Shown piece by piece: positions 35,542 to 44,719 of a stretch of 64,000 nucleotides of DNA (position 1 is its first letter; each line of letters begins with the position of its first letter). Where the stretch lies: the NCBI RefSeq assembly GCF_007970185.1, contig NZ_CP042431.1:1178001-1242000 (forward strand), written 5' to 3'. Source of the DNA: Pseudobacter ginsenosidimutans. GTDB lineage: Bacteria > Bacteroidota > Bacteroidia > Chitinophagales > Chitinophagaceae. Both the position numbers and the translations under genes were made by a program. The notes below the pieces were generated by a model, which worked only from the letters and a program-made list of their open reading frames with translations, was not told the DNA's origin and ran no database searches.

Positions 35542-37949
35542 CTATTTCTTTTTGCTGAACATTCGCTTCAATTTACCCCAGTATTCCGAATTATGATCTT
35601 CATAATAACCGTTATGGGCTCCATAACCATAACCATAACCGTAGCCATATCGACCGCCACCATAACCGTAATAACTTTTTGCGCCCTTAGATATCACGTC
35701 ATTTATCACCAGACCGATATTGGGCAAACTTTTCTTTATATAAAGTTCCTGAATGAACTGCAATTGCTTTTTATGAGTATAGCGTTGTCTAACCAGGTAT
35801 AAGGTAGCATCTGCATATTGACCTAACGACATAGAATCACTTACGAGACCCACCGGTGCAGTGTCAATAACAACAACATCAAAATTCTCGTGCAGCCAGT
35901 TGAAAAGCTCACTCATTTTTTCTGACAATAGAATTTCAGATGGATTGGGAGGAATGGGCCCTGAAGGAATTACATATAGATTTTCAATCGAAGGTACGGC
36001 CTGAGGCAATTGTGCGAGATTAGAGCTGCCAATCAGATAATTGGTAAGTCCCTGACCTTTGGGTAACCCTAACCCTTCAACGATTTTAGGTTTTCTGAGG
36101 TCAAACTCGAGAATCACGGTTTTTTTACCCGATAAAGCCATTGCCGCGCCTAAATTTATAGAAATAAAGGATTTACCCTCTCCACTAAAAGAAGACGTTA
36201 CCAGAATAGTATTTTGTTTGGGCCTGTCCAGGAATAAAAACCTCAGATTACTTCTCAATATGCGAATCTGCTCAGCCACAACGGTTCTTGAGTTTCCTGG
36301 AAACAACAACACATTCTTTTCATTGCTATGGCCAACTTCAGCCACAATTGGAACATCAGTGATTTTAGTAATATCAGAACGGGTTGTGACTTTATCATTA
36401 AGAAGCTCAATGGAATAAATAATGACCACAGGAATCATTAGCCCTATAAGCAAAGCAATCAGGTAAATTCGAACTGAATTGGGGCTTACCAGTGCGCCGG
36501 AGTTCAAAGCCTCATCAATAACCCTTGAATCGGGAATTACGGATGCCTGCGCTATGCCCGATTCTTCTTTCTTCTGTAAGAGGTATAGGTACAGGTTTTG
36601 TTTTATCTCCTGTTGCCTGGCTTTCTCCCTGCTTTCCCTTTCCTTTTCAGGAATTGAAGCCAATTGGCTCTGGTAGTCTTTGTTCTGGGATTGCATAGCA
36701 GTAATTGCATTCCTGTAAACGGTTTTAATATTGACCAGGTTCCTTAAGAGTTTTTGTCTTGCATCATCGATATTTCGGTCTATAGCTTTAATGACCGGAC
36801 TGTTGATCGTAGCCCCGGTTTGCAACTCCGTACTACGGCTGACCAATAATTGGTTATAGTTAGAAGTGAGATCTGACAGTGTTTTATCTTCCAATCCAAG
36901 GGTAGAAGGCACCAGGCTCAGATTATGAGTAGAATCCCGTAAATAATTTTCCACCAGTTCTATAACCTGAAATTGTAATTCCTGTTGCTGAATGCCTTTG
37001 GTCATTTCATTCAGATTATTGAAATACACATTCGACTGGGTGGAGAGATCAATCACCTGCCGGTTTGTTTTGAACAGTTGCAGGTCTTTCTCAACGCTGT
37101 CAAGTTGTATTTCAACAAATCTCAAACGGTCGTCTATGAACGAAATGATTTTGCGATTTGTTTGATTCTTATCTTCAACTCCAGTTTCACTATATTCATT
37201 CATGAGCGTATTGATGATATCAGCACCAAGCCTGGGGTTCTCAGTAACATAAGTTAGTTTGAGAACATTCGACAGGTCTGCCGTTCCTGTAACTTCCAAC
37301 CTCCCAAGTACAGACAATGCAGCCTGCTCAACAGGTTGCCATTTCACAATAAAATCCTGATATTCTTCCGAAGAATAACGACTTTCACGTTGTACCAGCA
37401 TCACCTTACGTTCACCGACAGTAATGATCTCCCCAAAGTGATATTCCTTTTGATTTTCTCCCAGCCTGAAGACATCCTTACCCACTTTATGGACTTCAAG
37501 GGTCATGGAACGCGCGCTATCAAAAGGAGGAATCAATTGTAATTCGAATGGAGAATCCTTGTATATATTGGGCGTTTTTACATTCCCAACAACATAATAA
37601 GAACATTGCAGGTTGAGAGTTCTAACTACACGCATCATCATCGTTCTTGACTTCAGTATCTCCACTTCATTCTGTTTGTTGGTGCTTTCTTTGTATAACA
37701 AGAGATCAGAGAACATATCCTGGTTACCTCCGCGCCCACCATCACTCTTGATCAGCAGTGATGCAGAAACACTATATGTAGGGGAGTATACCGCAAATAC
37801 AGCCAGCTGCAAAACAAGGAAATGGCCAGCACCAGAATAAACAGCCATAAGTAATGATAGCATTTGGTCAACAACTCTTTTATATTGAAGCTGGCAAAAT
37901 CATTACTGCCGCGCTTTACAGGACCATCGTTTATTTGTTCGACTTTCAT
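35542..37949 (-). pseudogene. wzc: Polysaccharide co-polymerase/tyrosine autokinase (Wzc family), interrupted by an apparent -1 frameshift
   Basis: The N-terminal frame (37949 to about 37784) holds the first membrane helix and reaches LRYTP; the remaining frame resumes TYSVSASLLIKSDGG and runs to 35542. The switch is at a run of four G (plus strand 37781-37784); one added base gives a continuous 802 aa protein. Domains: Wzz, coiled coils, second helix, then the BY-kinase with Walker A (SSFSGEGKS), Walker A' (VILEFDLRKP) and VVIDTAP. The tail is Gly/Tyr-rich (about 12 Tyr in the last 40 residues), the autophosphorylation cluster. Controls chain length and export with Wza; likely dephosphorylated by the PHP protein at 6843-7586. 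Confidence 0.88.
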
Positions 37950-37981
37950 GAATATAGCGTAAGTATAAAAGAATTATTGTA

Positions 37982-38773
37982 TTATCTGTTGCTGATATTG
38001 ATGATTGTAGTGGTAATCAGGCCAAGGGTAGACAGAATCCCTAACCCAATTGAAATATTACGCAAAGTAACCTGGTCAGTAGCAGCCAGTTTCCTTTTTT
38101 GCATTTTCACGTACACTACATCATTTTGTTTTAGATAATAATAAGGTGAATCATAAAAGTTCCCGCTATTCAGGTTAATAAAGCCAGTCTGCAACATGCC
38201 TTCATTCTGACGAATCACTCTTACACTATCTCTTATTCCCCAAATGGTAAGATCTCCGGCCAGGCCAAGTGCGTCTAAAATACTTACTCGTTCATTCGGA
38301 ATACTAATCGTTCCCGGCCTTGCAACCTCACCCAGGATTGTAATTCTATAATTTAATAGTCTCACAGTCACTATAGGAGAATCCACATGATAACGCAACT
38401 TCTCTGTAAGCTCTCTGGTTACCTCATTCTTGGTCATTCCCGCTATTTTTATTTTCCCAAGTAGCGGAAATGTGATCATGCTATCATTCTCTACCAGGTA
38501 TCCCAAGGCGCCACCTCCCGGAGAAACTACAGGCATCGAAACTGGCTGATTCAGGATGGCAGCCATTTTTTCATTTGGGGTAGACACACCTACATAAAGG
38601 ATATCACCGGGTTGGAATCTTTGTTCAAAATTTTGCGGAGCCAACCGACTCAGACTGTCATCTAAATCTCTGAAATATAAAGCCTGATTATATGATTTCC
38701 TCGAAGACCCACATGAAGTTCCAATGATCACAATACCCACAACTAACAAAAAAAGAACTAAGCGATGATGCAT
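37982..38773 (-). CDS. wza: Polysaccharide export lipoprotein (Wza family)
   Basis: 263 aa. Lipoprotein signal peptide with lipobox ending at Cys21 (IIGTSC). Poly_export domain (QRFQPGDILYVGV) followed by SLBB-type repeats (ILGEVARPGTISIPNERVSILDALGLAGDL). A C-terminal hydrophobic helix near 240-260 fits the outer-membrane pore helix. Works with Wzc to carry the polymer across the envelope. 32 bases upstream of wzc. Confidence 0.91.
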   Translation of the reverse strand: MHHRLVLFLLVVGIVIIGTSCGSSRKSYNQALYFRDLDDSLSRLAPQNFEQRFQPGDILYVGVSTPNEKMAAILNQPVSMPVVSPGGGALGYLVENDSMITFPLLGKIKIAGMTKNEVTRELTEKLRYHVDSPIVTVRLLNYRITILGEVARPGTISIPNERVSILDALGLAGDLTIWGIRDSVRVIRQNEGMLQTGFINLNSGNFYDSPYYYLKQNDVVYVKMQKRKLAATDQVTLRNISIGLGILSTLGLITTTIINISNR

Positions 38774-38816
38774 ACTATGATTTTACGATTACTGAATTGG
38801 CTTTCCTATTCTAACT

Positions 38817-39329
38817 TCATTTCTTACTACGCTGCGCTTTGACGTGCTGTAATCTGGCCTTTAACTGATACCCCAGACTCTTGATGGTAACGATCACATA
38901 ATTCTTTTTTACATTTTCAACCCTGGCACGCTCTCCCATAAATATTCCAGAGGGGATACTTATCTCTTGCCCTGGCTTTAATGTAACAGGGATCACTTCA
39001 ATCTCCCTATAATTCTCCAGGAATAATTTGATCGTTTCAATTTCCTTATCCTTTACAATAGCGGGGTTCCCTAGCCAATATACAAAATTCATTACACCCG
39101 CTGTCATTCTCACAGGCACCTTTTCCTCTTCAGTTACCCTTACAAAAATGTACGATTTGAACAGAGGCTCTTCCACCACTTTCATCCTGTCACTCCATTT
39201 CCGATAAACCTTGTTCAGAGGGCAATAACTCTCAATACCTTTCTCCTGAAGAAGGCGATTCGCCTTTTTCTCCCAGCGGGGTTTGGTATATATTGCATAC
39301 CATTTTCTTATTGCATCTGCAGCTTCCAT
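38817..39329 (-). CDS. UpxY-family transcription antiterminator (NusG-like)
   Basis: 170 aa from the ATG at 39327-39329; a TTG-started extension to 39356 is less likely. The NusG N-terminal domain (RKWYAIYTKPRWEKKANRLLQEKGIESYCPL) and a KOW-type C-terminus (GERARVENVKKNYVIVTIKSLG) are clear. UpxY proteins in Bacteroides prevent premature termination in the leader of their own capsule operon. Here it is the second gene of a 33 kb operon, which fits that role; specificity would lie in the leader at about 39922-40245. Confidence 0.88.
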   Translation of the reverse strand: MEAADAIRKWYAIYTKPRWEKKANRLLQEKGIESYCPLNKVYRKWSDRMKVVEEPLFKSYIFVRVTEEEKVPVRMTAGVMNFVYWLGNPAIVKDKEIETIKLFLENYREIEVIPVTLKPGQEISIPSGIFMGERARVENVKKNYVIVTIKSLGYQLKARLQHVKAQRSKK

Positions 39330-39348
39330 TATCACCTGTAATACTATC

Positions 39349-39921
39349 TTAAACAAGCTTGTAAACCTCGTCGCCCGAAAGCGTATACTGTTGTCCGCTC
39401 TCAGGACAGACGGATAATCCCATTACATCAAAACTCAATTGGTGGCCGTATTCACTTACCCAGCCAGTTTGGCGGGCAGGATTCCCAACAACCAAAGCAT
39501 ATGACTTAACATCCCTGGTGACCACTGCTCCAGCGCCTATCAAAGCAAATTCACCAATGATATGCCCACAAATTATCGTAGCATTCGCTCCAATAGAAGC
39601 TCCTCTCTTAACCAACGTTTGTTGGTATTCATGTTTACGTATTATGGCGCTTCGTGGATTGATAACGTTAGTAAAAACCATGGATGGCCCAAGAAATACA
39701 TCATCCTCACATATAACCCCTGTATATATGGATACATTGTTCTGCACCTTTACATTATTACCCAATACTACTCCTGGCCCTACCATTACATTCTGACCCA
39801 GGTTACAATTCTCTCCAATCACTGCACCTGACATAACATGCGAAAAATGCCAGATCCGGGTGCCCTTTCCAATAGTGGCCCCTGAATCAATAACAACTGT
39901 CTCGTGTGCAAAAAAATCCAT
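39349..39921 (-). CDS. Sugar N-acetyltransferase (WbpD/WlbB-like, left-handed beta-helix)
   Basis: 190 aa from the ATG at 39919-39921 (TTG two codons upstream is possible). Hexapeptide repeats run through most of the protein ([33 protein letters not shown]) and the [17 protein letters not shown] segment is typical of UDP-2-acetamido-3-amino-2,3-dideoxyglucuronate N-acetyltransferases. Its usual partners (WbpA/B/E) are not in the window. First protein-coding gene of the polysaccharide operon. Confidence 0.86.
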   Translation of the reverse strand: MDFFAHETVVIDSGATIGKGTRIWHFSHVMSGAVIGENCNLGQNVMVGPGVVLGNNVKVQNNVSIYTGVICEDDVFLGPSMVFTNVINPRSAIIRKHEYQQTLVKRGASIGANATIICGHIIGEFALIGAGAVVTRDVKSYALVVGNPARQTGWVSEYGHQLSFDVMGLSVCPESGQQYTLSGDEVYKLV

Positions 39922-40055
39922 GTTCAATTGAAAATTGCTACCCTTATCATTTGACCATATTACATAGCTTCGCCTTCTCAGTCACAATCCTATTTAGTAA
40001 CTGATTGATTTATACCCGTTTCCGCAATCCTTCTTTAATCCAAACACAATGCGAA

Positions 40056-40095
40056 AAGGGTGCAAAAGAGTAGTATCACACTCTTTTACACCCTT
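40056..40095 (-). terminator. Strong hairpin in the polysaccharide operon leader (candidate attenuator)
   Basis: A 16-base stem (AAGGGTGCAAAAGAGT at 40056-40071 with ACTCTTTTACACCCTT at 40080-40095) has one mismatch and an 8-base loop. On the minus strand it is followed by TTTTCGC, a weak U-tract. It lies about 135 bases before the first operon gene and about 28 bases after a small ORF. It could terminate that ORF's transcript or be the leader terminator that the UpxY protein overcomes. Confidence 0.6.
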
Positions 40096-40123
40096 CCAAT
40101 ATTATTTATAATTAAAAAAGTAC

Positions 40124-40312
40124 TTAACGTGCTTCTTCAAAGGATTGTGTTTCATGATTAATGGCATATTGTAGGAAGTAATTTAAGTTTCCATTCCACA
40201 CCCTGATTGCCTGGTACTTCCATACAAGGGCAATTCTATATGCTTGCTGCAAATATAGTGGATTTTTAATGTGTTTCCCCTCAAGAAAAAAAGCTAATCC
40301 ATTATTTCTCAA
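40124..40312 (-). CDS. Small hypothetical ORF upstream of the polysaccharide operon
   Basis: 62 codons, ATG to TAA, in the leader region. The product is Tyr/Asn/Gln-rich with no signal or membrane segment, and I do not recognise it. It is followed by the strong hairpin at 40056-40095. Against it, a TATATTTG element (40250-40257) inside the ORF would start transcription downstream of its ATG. It could be a real small gene, a leader peptide, or chance. Confidence 0.3.
   Translation of the reverse strand: MRNNGLAFFLEGKHIKNPLYLQQAYRIALVWKYQAIRVWNGNLNYFLQYAINHETQSFEEAR
40250..40257 (-). promoter_or_regulatory. Candidate -7 promoter element of the polysaccharide operon
   Basis: TATATTTG on the minus strand matches the Bacteroidota TAnnTTTG -7 consensus exactly. 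A TTG that could serve as -33 lies about 24 bases upstream (40282-40284), a little far from the usual 19-21. It would give a leader of some 320 bases ahead of the first gene, containing the hairpin. Prediction only. Confidence 0.4.
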
Positions 40313-40454
40313 TTAAGAAAAATGTTTCCTCAGTCACAGAACCACCCATACTACAAAACATCTGCCAAGATTCTTAAAATGCAGATCTGATTTAGCCGGC
40401 CTATTCAATACTCTTGGTAAATCCCTATCTTTAATCCCCTGAAAATCTACTGTT

Positions 40455-41636
40455 TTGAACCAACGCTTCTATTCCCTCGACGTATTCCGTGGCGCCACTG
40501 TTGCGTTCATGATCCTTGTGAACAATCCAGGCAGCTGGAGCCATCTCTACGGTCCGCTTGCCCACGCTCCCTGGCATGGATGCACGCCCACTGATCTTGT
40601 ATTTCCTTTTTTTCTATTTGCCGTAGGCAATGCCATGGCTTTCGTTTTGCCCCGGCTCCAGGCCGCGGGCACGCCGGTATTTCTAAAAAAAGTGATCAAA
40701 AGAAGTCTACTGATCTTCGCTATAGGATTGTTCCTCAACTGGAGCCCGTTTATCAAATGGAGCGACGGATCACTGGTCTTCAAACATTGGGCAGACCCCA
40801 CTAATCCGGAAAGCGGGATCAGGATCCTCGGCGTACTTCAACGTATAGCGATCTGCTACCTTTGCGCTTCACTGATCGTTTACTTCCTGAAGCTTCGCGG
40901 AGCAATCATAATCAGCATTATTATTTTATTGTTATACTGGCTGCTCACCCTGTTCCTTGGAGCTACAGGAGACCCTTACAGTTTGAATGGGTATTTTGGT
41001 ACCCAGATAGACAAAAACATTCTTGGCATTGCGCATATGTATAAGGGTGAGGGAGTGCCTTTCGATCCGGAAGGATTGACCAGCACTTTACCAGCCATTG
41101 TGCAGGTGATCTTCGGATTCCTGGTGGGGAATTATATCCAGCAAAAAGGTAAAACCTTTGAAATGCTGTCTGGCCTCTTCGTTTTTGGTTCCCTGCTTGT
41201 TTTCGGAGGCTTCGTGTGGGATATGACTTTCCCGATCAATAAAAAGATATGGACCAGCTCTTACGTGCTGTATACAACAGGGCTCGCAATCATGGTCCTT
41301 TCTGTGCTGATCTATGCTATCGAATTCAGAGGGGCCAAAGGAGCCTGGAGTAAATTCTTTGATGTATTCGGGAAGAATGCGCTTTTTGTTTTTGCCTTGA
41401 GCGGCTTCCTGCCCAAATTGCTTCCTTTATTCCGTTGGGTAGATCATGTGGACGAGAATGGCAAAAGCATTTACACCAGTGCGTTTCCATGGTTCTATGA
41501 ACATGTTTGCAAGCCGGTAACATCGTTTACCGATAACCCAAAAAACGGTTCGTTGTTATACGCTCTATGTATGATCGCGTTCTACTGGCTGATCGTATAC
41601 TGGATGGATAAGAAAAAGATATACATAAAAGTGTAG
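40455..41636 (+). CDS. NagX/DUF5009-like membrane acyltransferase (heparan-alpha-glucosaminide N-acetyltransferase-like)
   Basis: 393 aa with about ten membrane helices. The N-terminus (NQRFYSLDVFRGATVAFMILVNNPGSW) and the PLAHAPWHGCTPTDLVFPFFLFAVG motif are characteristic of bacterial homologues of HGSNAT (NagX/DUF5009). Likely a transmembrane acetyl transfer to amino sugars; the substrate is unproven. The start codon is TTG: a stop lies five codons upstream and no ATG precedes the conserved N-terminus. First gene of a short plus-strand pair. Confidence 0.86.
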   Translation: MNQRFYSLDVFRGATVAFMILVNNPGSWSHLYGPLAHAPWHGCTPTDLVFPFFLFAVGNAMAFVLPRLQAAGTPVFLKKVIKRSLLIFAIGLFLNWSPFIKWSDGSLVFKHWADPTNPESGIRILGVLQRIAICYLCASLIVYFLKLRGAIIISIIILLLYWLLTLFLGATGDPYSLNGYFGTQIDKNILGIAHMYKGEGVPFDPEGLTSTLPAIVQVIFGFLVGNYIQQKGKTFEMLSGLFVFGSLLVFGGFVWDMTFPINKKIWTSSYVLYTTGLAIMVLSVLIYAIEFRGAKGAWSKFFDVFGKNALFVFALSGFLPKLLPLFRWVDHVDENGKSIYTSAFPWFYEHVCKPVTSFTDNPKNGSLLYALCMIAFYWLIVYWMDKKKIYIKV

Positions 41637-41677
41637 GACGGTTGAAGGAAAACCCCTGTCAATCGAAAAAAAGACCC

Positions 41678-42772
41678 ATGAAAAAAATCCTGCAGTGGAT
41701 ATTCCGGAAACCAGTGATCTGGCTGGCGGAAAAAGTATCTTCCAGCCCAAACGAGGAAGATGTATTCTCCTCACTTACGAAGCTGAAGGAAGATATTCTG
41801 GAAGGGAAAACTTCCAAAGGAATAATCCTGCCTTTCGATCTGCATTCCGCACGTTTCATAATTTTTTCAGACCAGCACAAAGGAGGCAAGGACCTGGCCG
41901 ATGACTTCCGGCTTGCCGAAGAGAACTACATGACAGCCCTTCAATACTACGATCAACAGGGCTTCACACTTATCAGTCTTGGCGATAGCGAAGAACTATG
42001 GGAAAATACGCCAAAGACCGTTATTGAAAAGAATCGCCTGAGTCTGCTGGAAGAAGCCAAATTCCTGCAGCATGACCGGTATTACCGGGTATTCGGGAAC
42101 CACGACCTGGAATGGAGCTACGCCTTTCAGCAAAATCTTTTCCTCAAACCGATCTTTGGCGAAAAACTGAAAGTATTTGAAGGTATCATACTGCAATCAA
42201 AGTATAACGATAATGATTACCTGATAATGTTGACCCATGGACACCAGGGAGATAAGCGAAGTGATGGAAATCTCTTCAGCAAATGGATAGTTGCAGCTAT
42301 CTGGACTCCCTTACAACGATTTCTGCATATCTCCATCAATACTACTGCCGACTCTTTCGACCTGGTGGACCAGCACAATGTGATCATGTACAAATGGAGT
42401 GAGATACAACGCAACCTTGCTTTGATCTCCGGTCATACGCATAAGCCTGTATTTGCCTCACTGGATCATATCGATCGCCTGACCAAGCAATTGGAAAACG
42501 CAACACTTTCCGGTGATGCAGAATTGGTCCAGGCTGTTTCTGAGCAACTGGAAAAAAGAAAACTGGAATATGCCGGTAAACGTTTAACGAAAACCATGGC
42601 ACATCCCAGTTATTTCAATTGCGGTTGTTGTTGCTTTAACGATGGAGACATCACAGGCATTGAAATAGCAGACGGATTCATCCGGTTGATCAAATGGGAT
42701 GTAACCCATGAAGGCTATCATCGTGTAGTGCTGGAAGAATCTCCGCTTACTTATATATTCGATCAGCTTTGA
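41678..42772 (+). CDS. Metallophosphoesterase of the calcineurin-like family
   Basis: 364 aa from the ATG at 41678; a TTG at 41642 would add 12 residues. All metallophosphoesterase motifs are present: FSDQH (D-x-H), LGDSEE (GD), FGNHD (GNHD), THGHQGD (GH) and SGHTH (GHTH). A late Cys-rich stretch (FNCGCCCF) may be a metal site. Substrate unknown; UDP-diacylglucosamine hydrolase-like or nucleotide targets are possible. Follows the NagX-like gene by 41 bases and its stop abuts the convergent rtcB stop. Confidence 0.86.
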   Translation: MKKILQWIFRKPVIWLAEKVSSSPNEEDVFSSLTKLKEDILEGKTSKGIILPFDLHSARFIIFSDQHKGGKDLADDFRLAEENYMTALQYYDQQGFTLISLGDSEELWENTPKTVIEKNRLSLLEEAKFLQHDRYYRVFGNHDLEWSYAFQQNLFLKPIFGEKLKVFEGIILQSKYNDNDYLIMLTHGHQGDKRSDGNLFSKWIVAAIWTPLQRFLHISINTTADSFDLVDQHNVIMYKWSEIQRNLALISGHTHKPVFASLDHIDRLTKQLENATLSGDAELVQAVSEQLEKRKLEYAGKRLTKTMAHPSYFNCGCCCFNDGDITGIEIADGFIRLIKWDVTHEGYHRVVLEESPLTYIFDQL

Positions 42773-44224
42773 TCATTCTCCGTCTCTTTTCATCCAGGGC
42801 TTGGGTGGCGTTCCATCCATCTTAACTATCTTCGGATAGAAAGTTCCCACGGTATCCACCAGGTGTTTCTGTGCCTTCATCACATCTTCGATATCCTTGT
42901 ATGCATGTGGTGCTTCATCCAATCCTCCGCCTATCAGTTTAACGCCGTGCTTCGCCAGTATTTCGTTCAACGCATTTTGTGTGATGGAATTCAATGCAGC
43001 CGTACGGCTCATCTTCCTTCCTGCCCCGTGTGATGCAGAGGCCAGGGAGCTCACCTCACCTTTCCCTTTCACGATGAACCCAGGCGCAGTCATGGATCCG
43101 GGAATGATCCCCAACACATCCTTACCTGCAGGAGTAGCACCTTTCCGGTGAACGATCAATTCCTGTGGTCCGCCTTCAAGGCCATACACCATTTCCTTCC
43201 AGGCAAAATTGTGATGGTTCTCCACCATCGTGATGGGCTGTTGCCCCAGTTCCTTCGCCACTTTTGCGTGAATGGCGTGATGACATGCAGATGCATAGTC
43301 ACCTGCAAGGTTCATTGCGAGCCAGTATTCGATCCCTTCTTCTTCATTCATATCCAGCCAGGCGAGGTTGGCTGCTTCTTTGGGAAGCAATCTTTTTTCC
43401 TTTGCCAGTTTGGTGTAATGCCCTGCAATGCTGGCTCCCATCCCTCTTGAGCCGGAATGGCTCAACAGTCCGAGATAAGTTCCTGTTTCGAGTTTCAGCA
43501 CTTCATCTTTTTCATCGATTGTAACTATTCCGAACTCTACAAAGTGGTTACCGGAACCGGATGATCCCAGTTGCTTTGCTGCTTTGTTCTGCAACTGCTT
43601 CAGAATTGCGATCTCATCAAAAAGATGACTATCGAGTACTTCGTGATCAGCTGGTTTCGGGAATTGTTGTCCGCTTCCGAAAAGTGTGTTTTCATTCAGT
43701 ATTGTTGTGAAATAATGTTCACGCTGTACTAGTGATTTTGGATCGATATCGAAAACTGAAAGGCACATCCTGCATCCGATATCCACTCCAACGCCATAGG
43801 GGATCACGGCATTGGATGTGGCAAGTACGCCTCCTATCGGTAATCCATAACCGGAATGTGCGTCTGGCATCAGCGCTCCGCTGACGGATACAGGCAGCCG
43901 GGCTGCCTGGTCCATCTGCAACAATGCCTGCTGCTCGATAGCGCCTGATCCGAAGATGTTCACAGGAACTCCTGTTTTGTTCAATTCGATAACATTTCCT
44001 GCGATGGCTTCTTTCGGTATCAGTTGCTGTGCAATCAATCCGAGCACGGCATCATTCTCGTATTCGACAGGCGCTTTCAATATTTTTTGTAACAGTTCCA
44101 TTACTTCCTCCTTTGTGGAATATTTGAATTCCCTTTGCATGATGTTCATTGCGATGCTGATCACCGGACCTTCCGGGTAACCTATTTGTCTGAGGTCTTT
44201 ACCTCTTAATTTCAACTTTGCCAT
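42773..44224 (-). CDS. rtcB: RNA ligase RtcB
   Basis: 483 aa from the ATG at 44222-44224 (MAKLKLRGKDLRQIGYP). RtcB motifs: VDIGCRM (metal Cys), GSGNHFVEFG, LSHSGSRGMG and SHGAGRKMSR, which contains the His that is guanylylated. It joins 2',3'-cyclic phosphate or 3'-phosphate RNA ends to 5'-OH ends with GTP and Mn. It lies 27 bases downstream of a small membrane-protein gene and is probably co-transcribed with it. Confidence 0.94.
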   Translation of the reverse strand: MAKLKLRGKDLRQIGYPEGPVISIAMNIMQREFKYSTKEEVMELLQKILKAPVEYENDAVLGLIAQQLIPKEAIAGNVIELNKTGVPVNIFGSGAIEQQALLQMDQAARLPVSVSGALMPDAHSGYGLPIGGVLATSNAVIPYGVGVDIGCRMCLSVFDIDPKSLVQREHYFTTILNENTLFGSGQQFPKPADHEVLDSHLFDEIAILKQLQNKAAKQLGSSGSGNHFVEFGIVTIDEKDEVLKLETGTYLGLLSHSGSRGMGASIAGHYTKLAKEKRLLPKEAANLAWLDMNEEEGIEYWLAMNLAGDYASACHHAIHAKVAKELGQQPITMVENHHNFAWKEMVYGLEGGPQELIVHRKGATPAGKDVLGIIPGSMTAPGFIVKGKGEVSSLASASHGAGRKMSRTAALNSITQNALNEILAKHGVKLIGGGLDEAPHAYKDIEDVMKAQKHLVDTVGTFYPKIVKMDGTPPKPWMKRDGE

Positions 44225-44251
44225 TGTGTTTGTTTGATGAACCCGCACCTC

Positions 44252-44386
44252 TTAACGCAGGCTGAAAGCCGCAGGGTGCAAGGGTTCTTTGTGGTCATCA
44301 ATTTCCACTTTTTTTCTTTTCTTTTTCCTGCTCTCGATCAGTGAGCTTATGAGCGACACAAGCAGGACGAATAATACGAGCTTCAT
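44252..44386 (-). CDS. Small single-span membrane protein upstream of rtcB
   Basis: 44 aa. One hydrophobic helix (KLVLFVLLVSLISSLI, residues 2-17), then a strongly basic stretch (RKKKRKKV) and a short acidic/polar tail. A perfect AGGAGG Shine-Dalgarno (plus-strand complement 44392-44397) sits 5 bases before the ATG, which is unusual for this phylum and strongly supports translation. The basic stretch after the helix predicts an N-out/C-in orientation. Function unknown; probably in an operon with rtcB. Confidence 0.65.
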   Translation of the reverse strand: MKLVLFVLLVSLISSLIESRKKKRKKVEIDDHKEPLHPAAFSLR

Positions 44387-44463
44387 GTTGGCCTCCTTTT
44401 CTTTTCGTCATTTTGTTTTGGTTCTTAAGGGCGGACCATGCTGAGTTGGGTTGGGCATCAAAA

Positions 44464-44495
44464 AAGCCCGGTCGGTATGGTCCGGCCGGGCTTTC
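44464..44495 (-). terminator. Rho-independent terminator (minus strand)
   Basis: AAAGCCCGG (44464-44472) pairs with CCGGGCTTT (44487-44495), with a further three-base CGG/CCG stem inside. On the minus strand the hairpin is followed by six T (44461-44466). It ends the transcript of the 54-residue small gene just upstream. Confidence 0.8.
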
Positions 44496-44522
44496 GGTAT
44501 CTTGTTCAGCGCTGTGCTGATC

Positions 44523-44687
44523 TTAGAATCCGTGGTCTCCCGACCCTTTTCGTTTGATAAACTTATTACTGCCATCAAAGCGTGAAACGGAATGCGTGTT
44601 ACCCGCTGGGTACATACGTGTATCCTGCTGGCATTCAGCCAGGGCGAGGATCATTGTTCCGTAGTTGACATTGGCATCGATGGGCAT
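44523..44687 (-). CDS. Small hypothetical protein (54 aa)
   Basis: ATG at 44685-44687 to TAA at 44523-44525. Sequence begins MPIDANVNYGTMILALAECQ and ends in a basic, Gly-rich tail (KRKGSGDHGF). No signal peptide or membrane helix. The gene is bracketed by two minus-strand terminators, one 27 bases after its stop, which suggests an independent transcript. No Shine-Dalgarno. Not recognised; comparison across Chitinophagaceae would decide. Confidence 0.5.
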   Translation of the reverse strand: MPIDANVNYGTMILALAECQQDTRMYPAGNTHSVSRFDGSNKFIKRKGSGDHGF

Positions 44688-44719
44688 AACTATCACAACT
44701 GTTTAGAATTCAGTGAAAC

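Noticed and set aside
35610-35670. Tandem hexamer repeat considered as a CRISPR-like or intergenic repeat
   Set aside because: It is in frame inside wzc and encodes the Gly-Tyr tail; no spacers.
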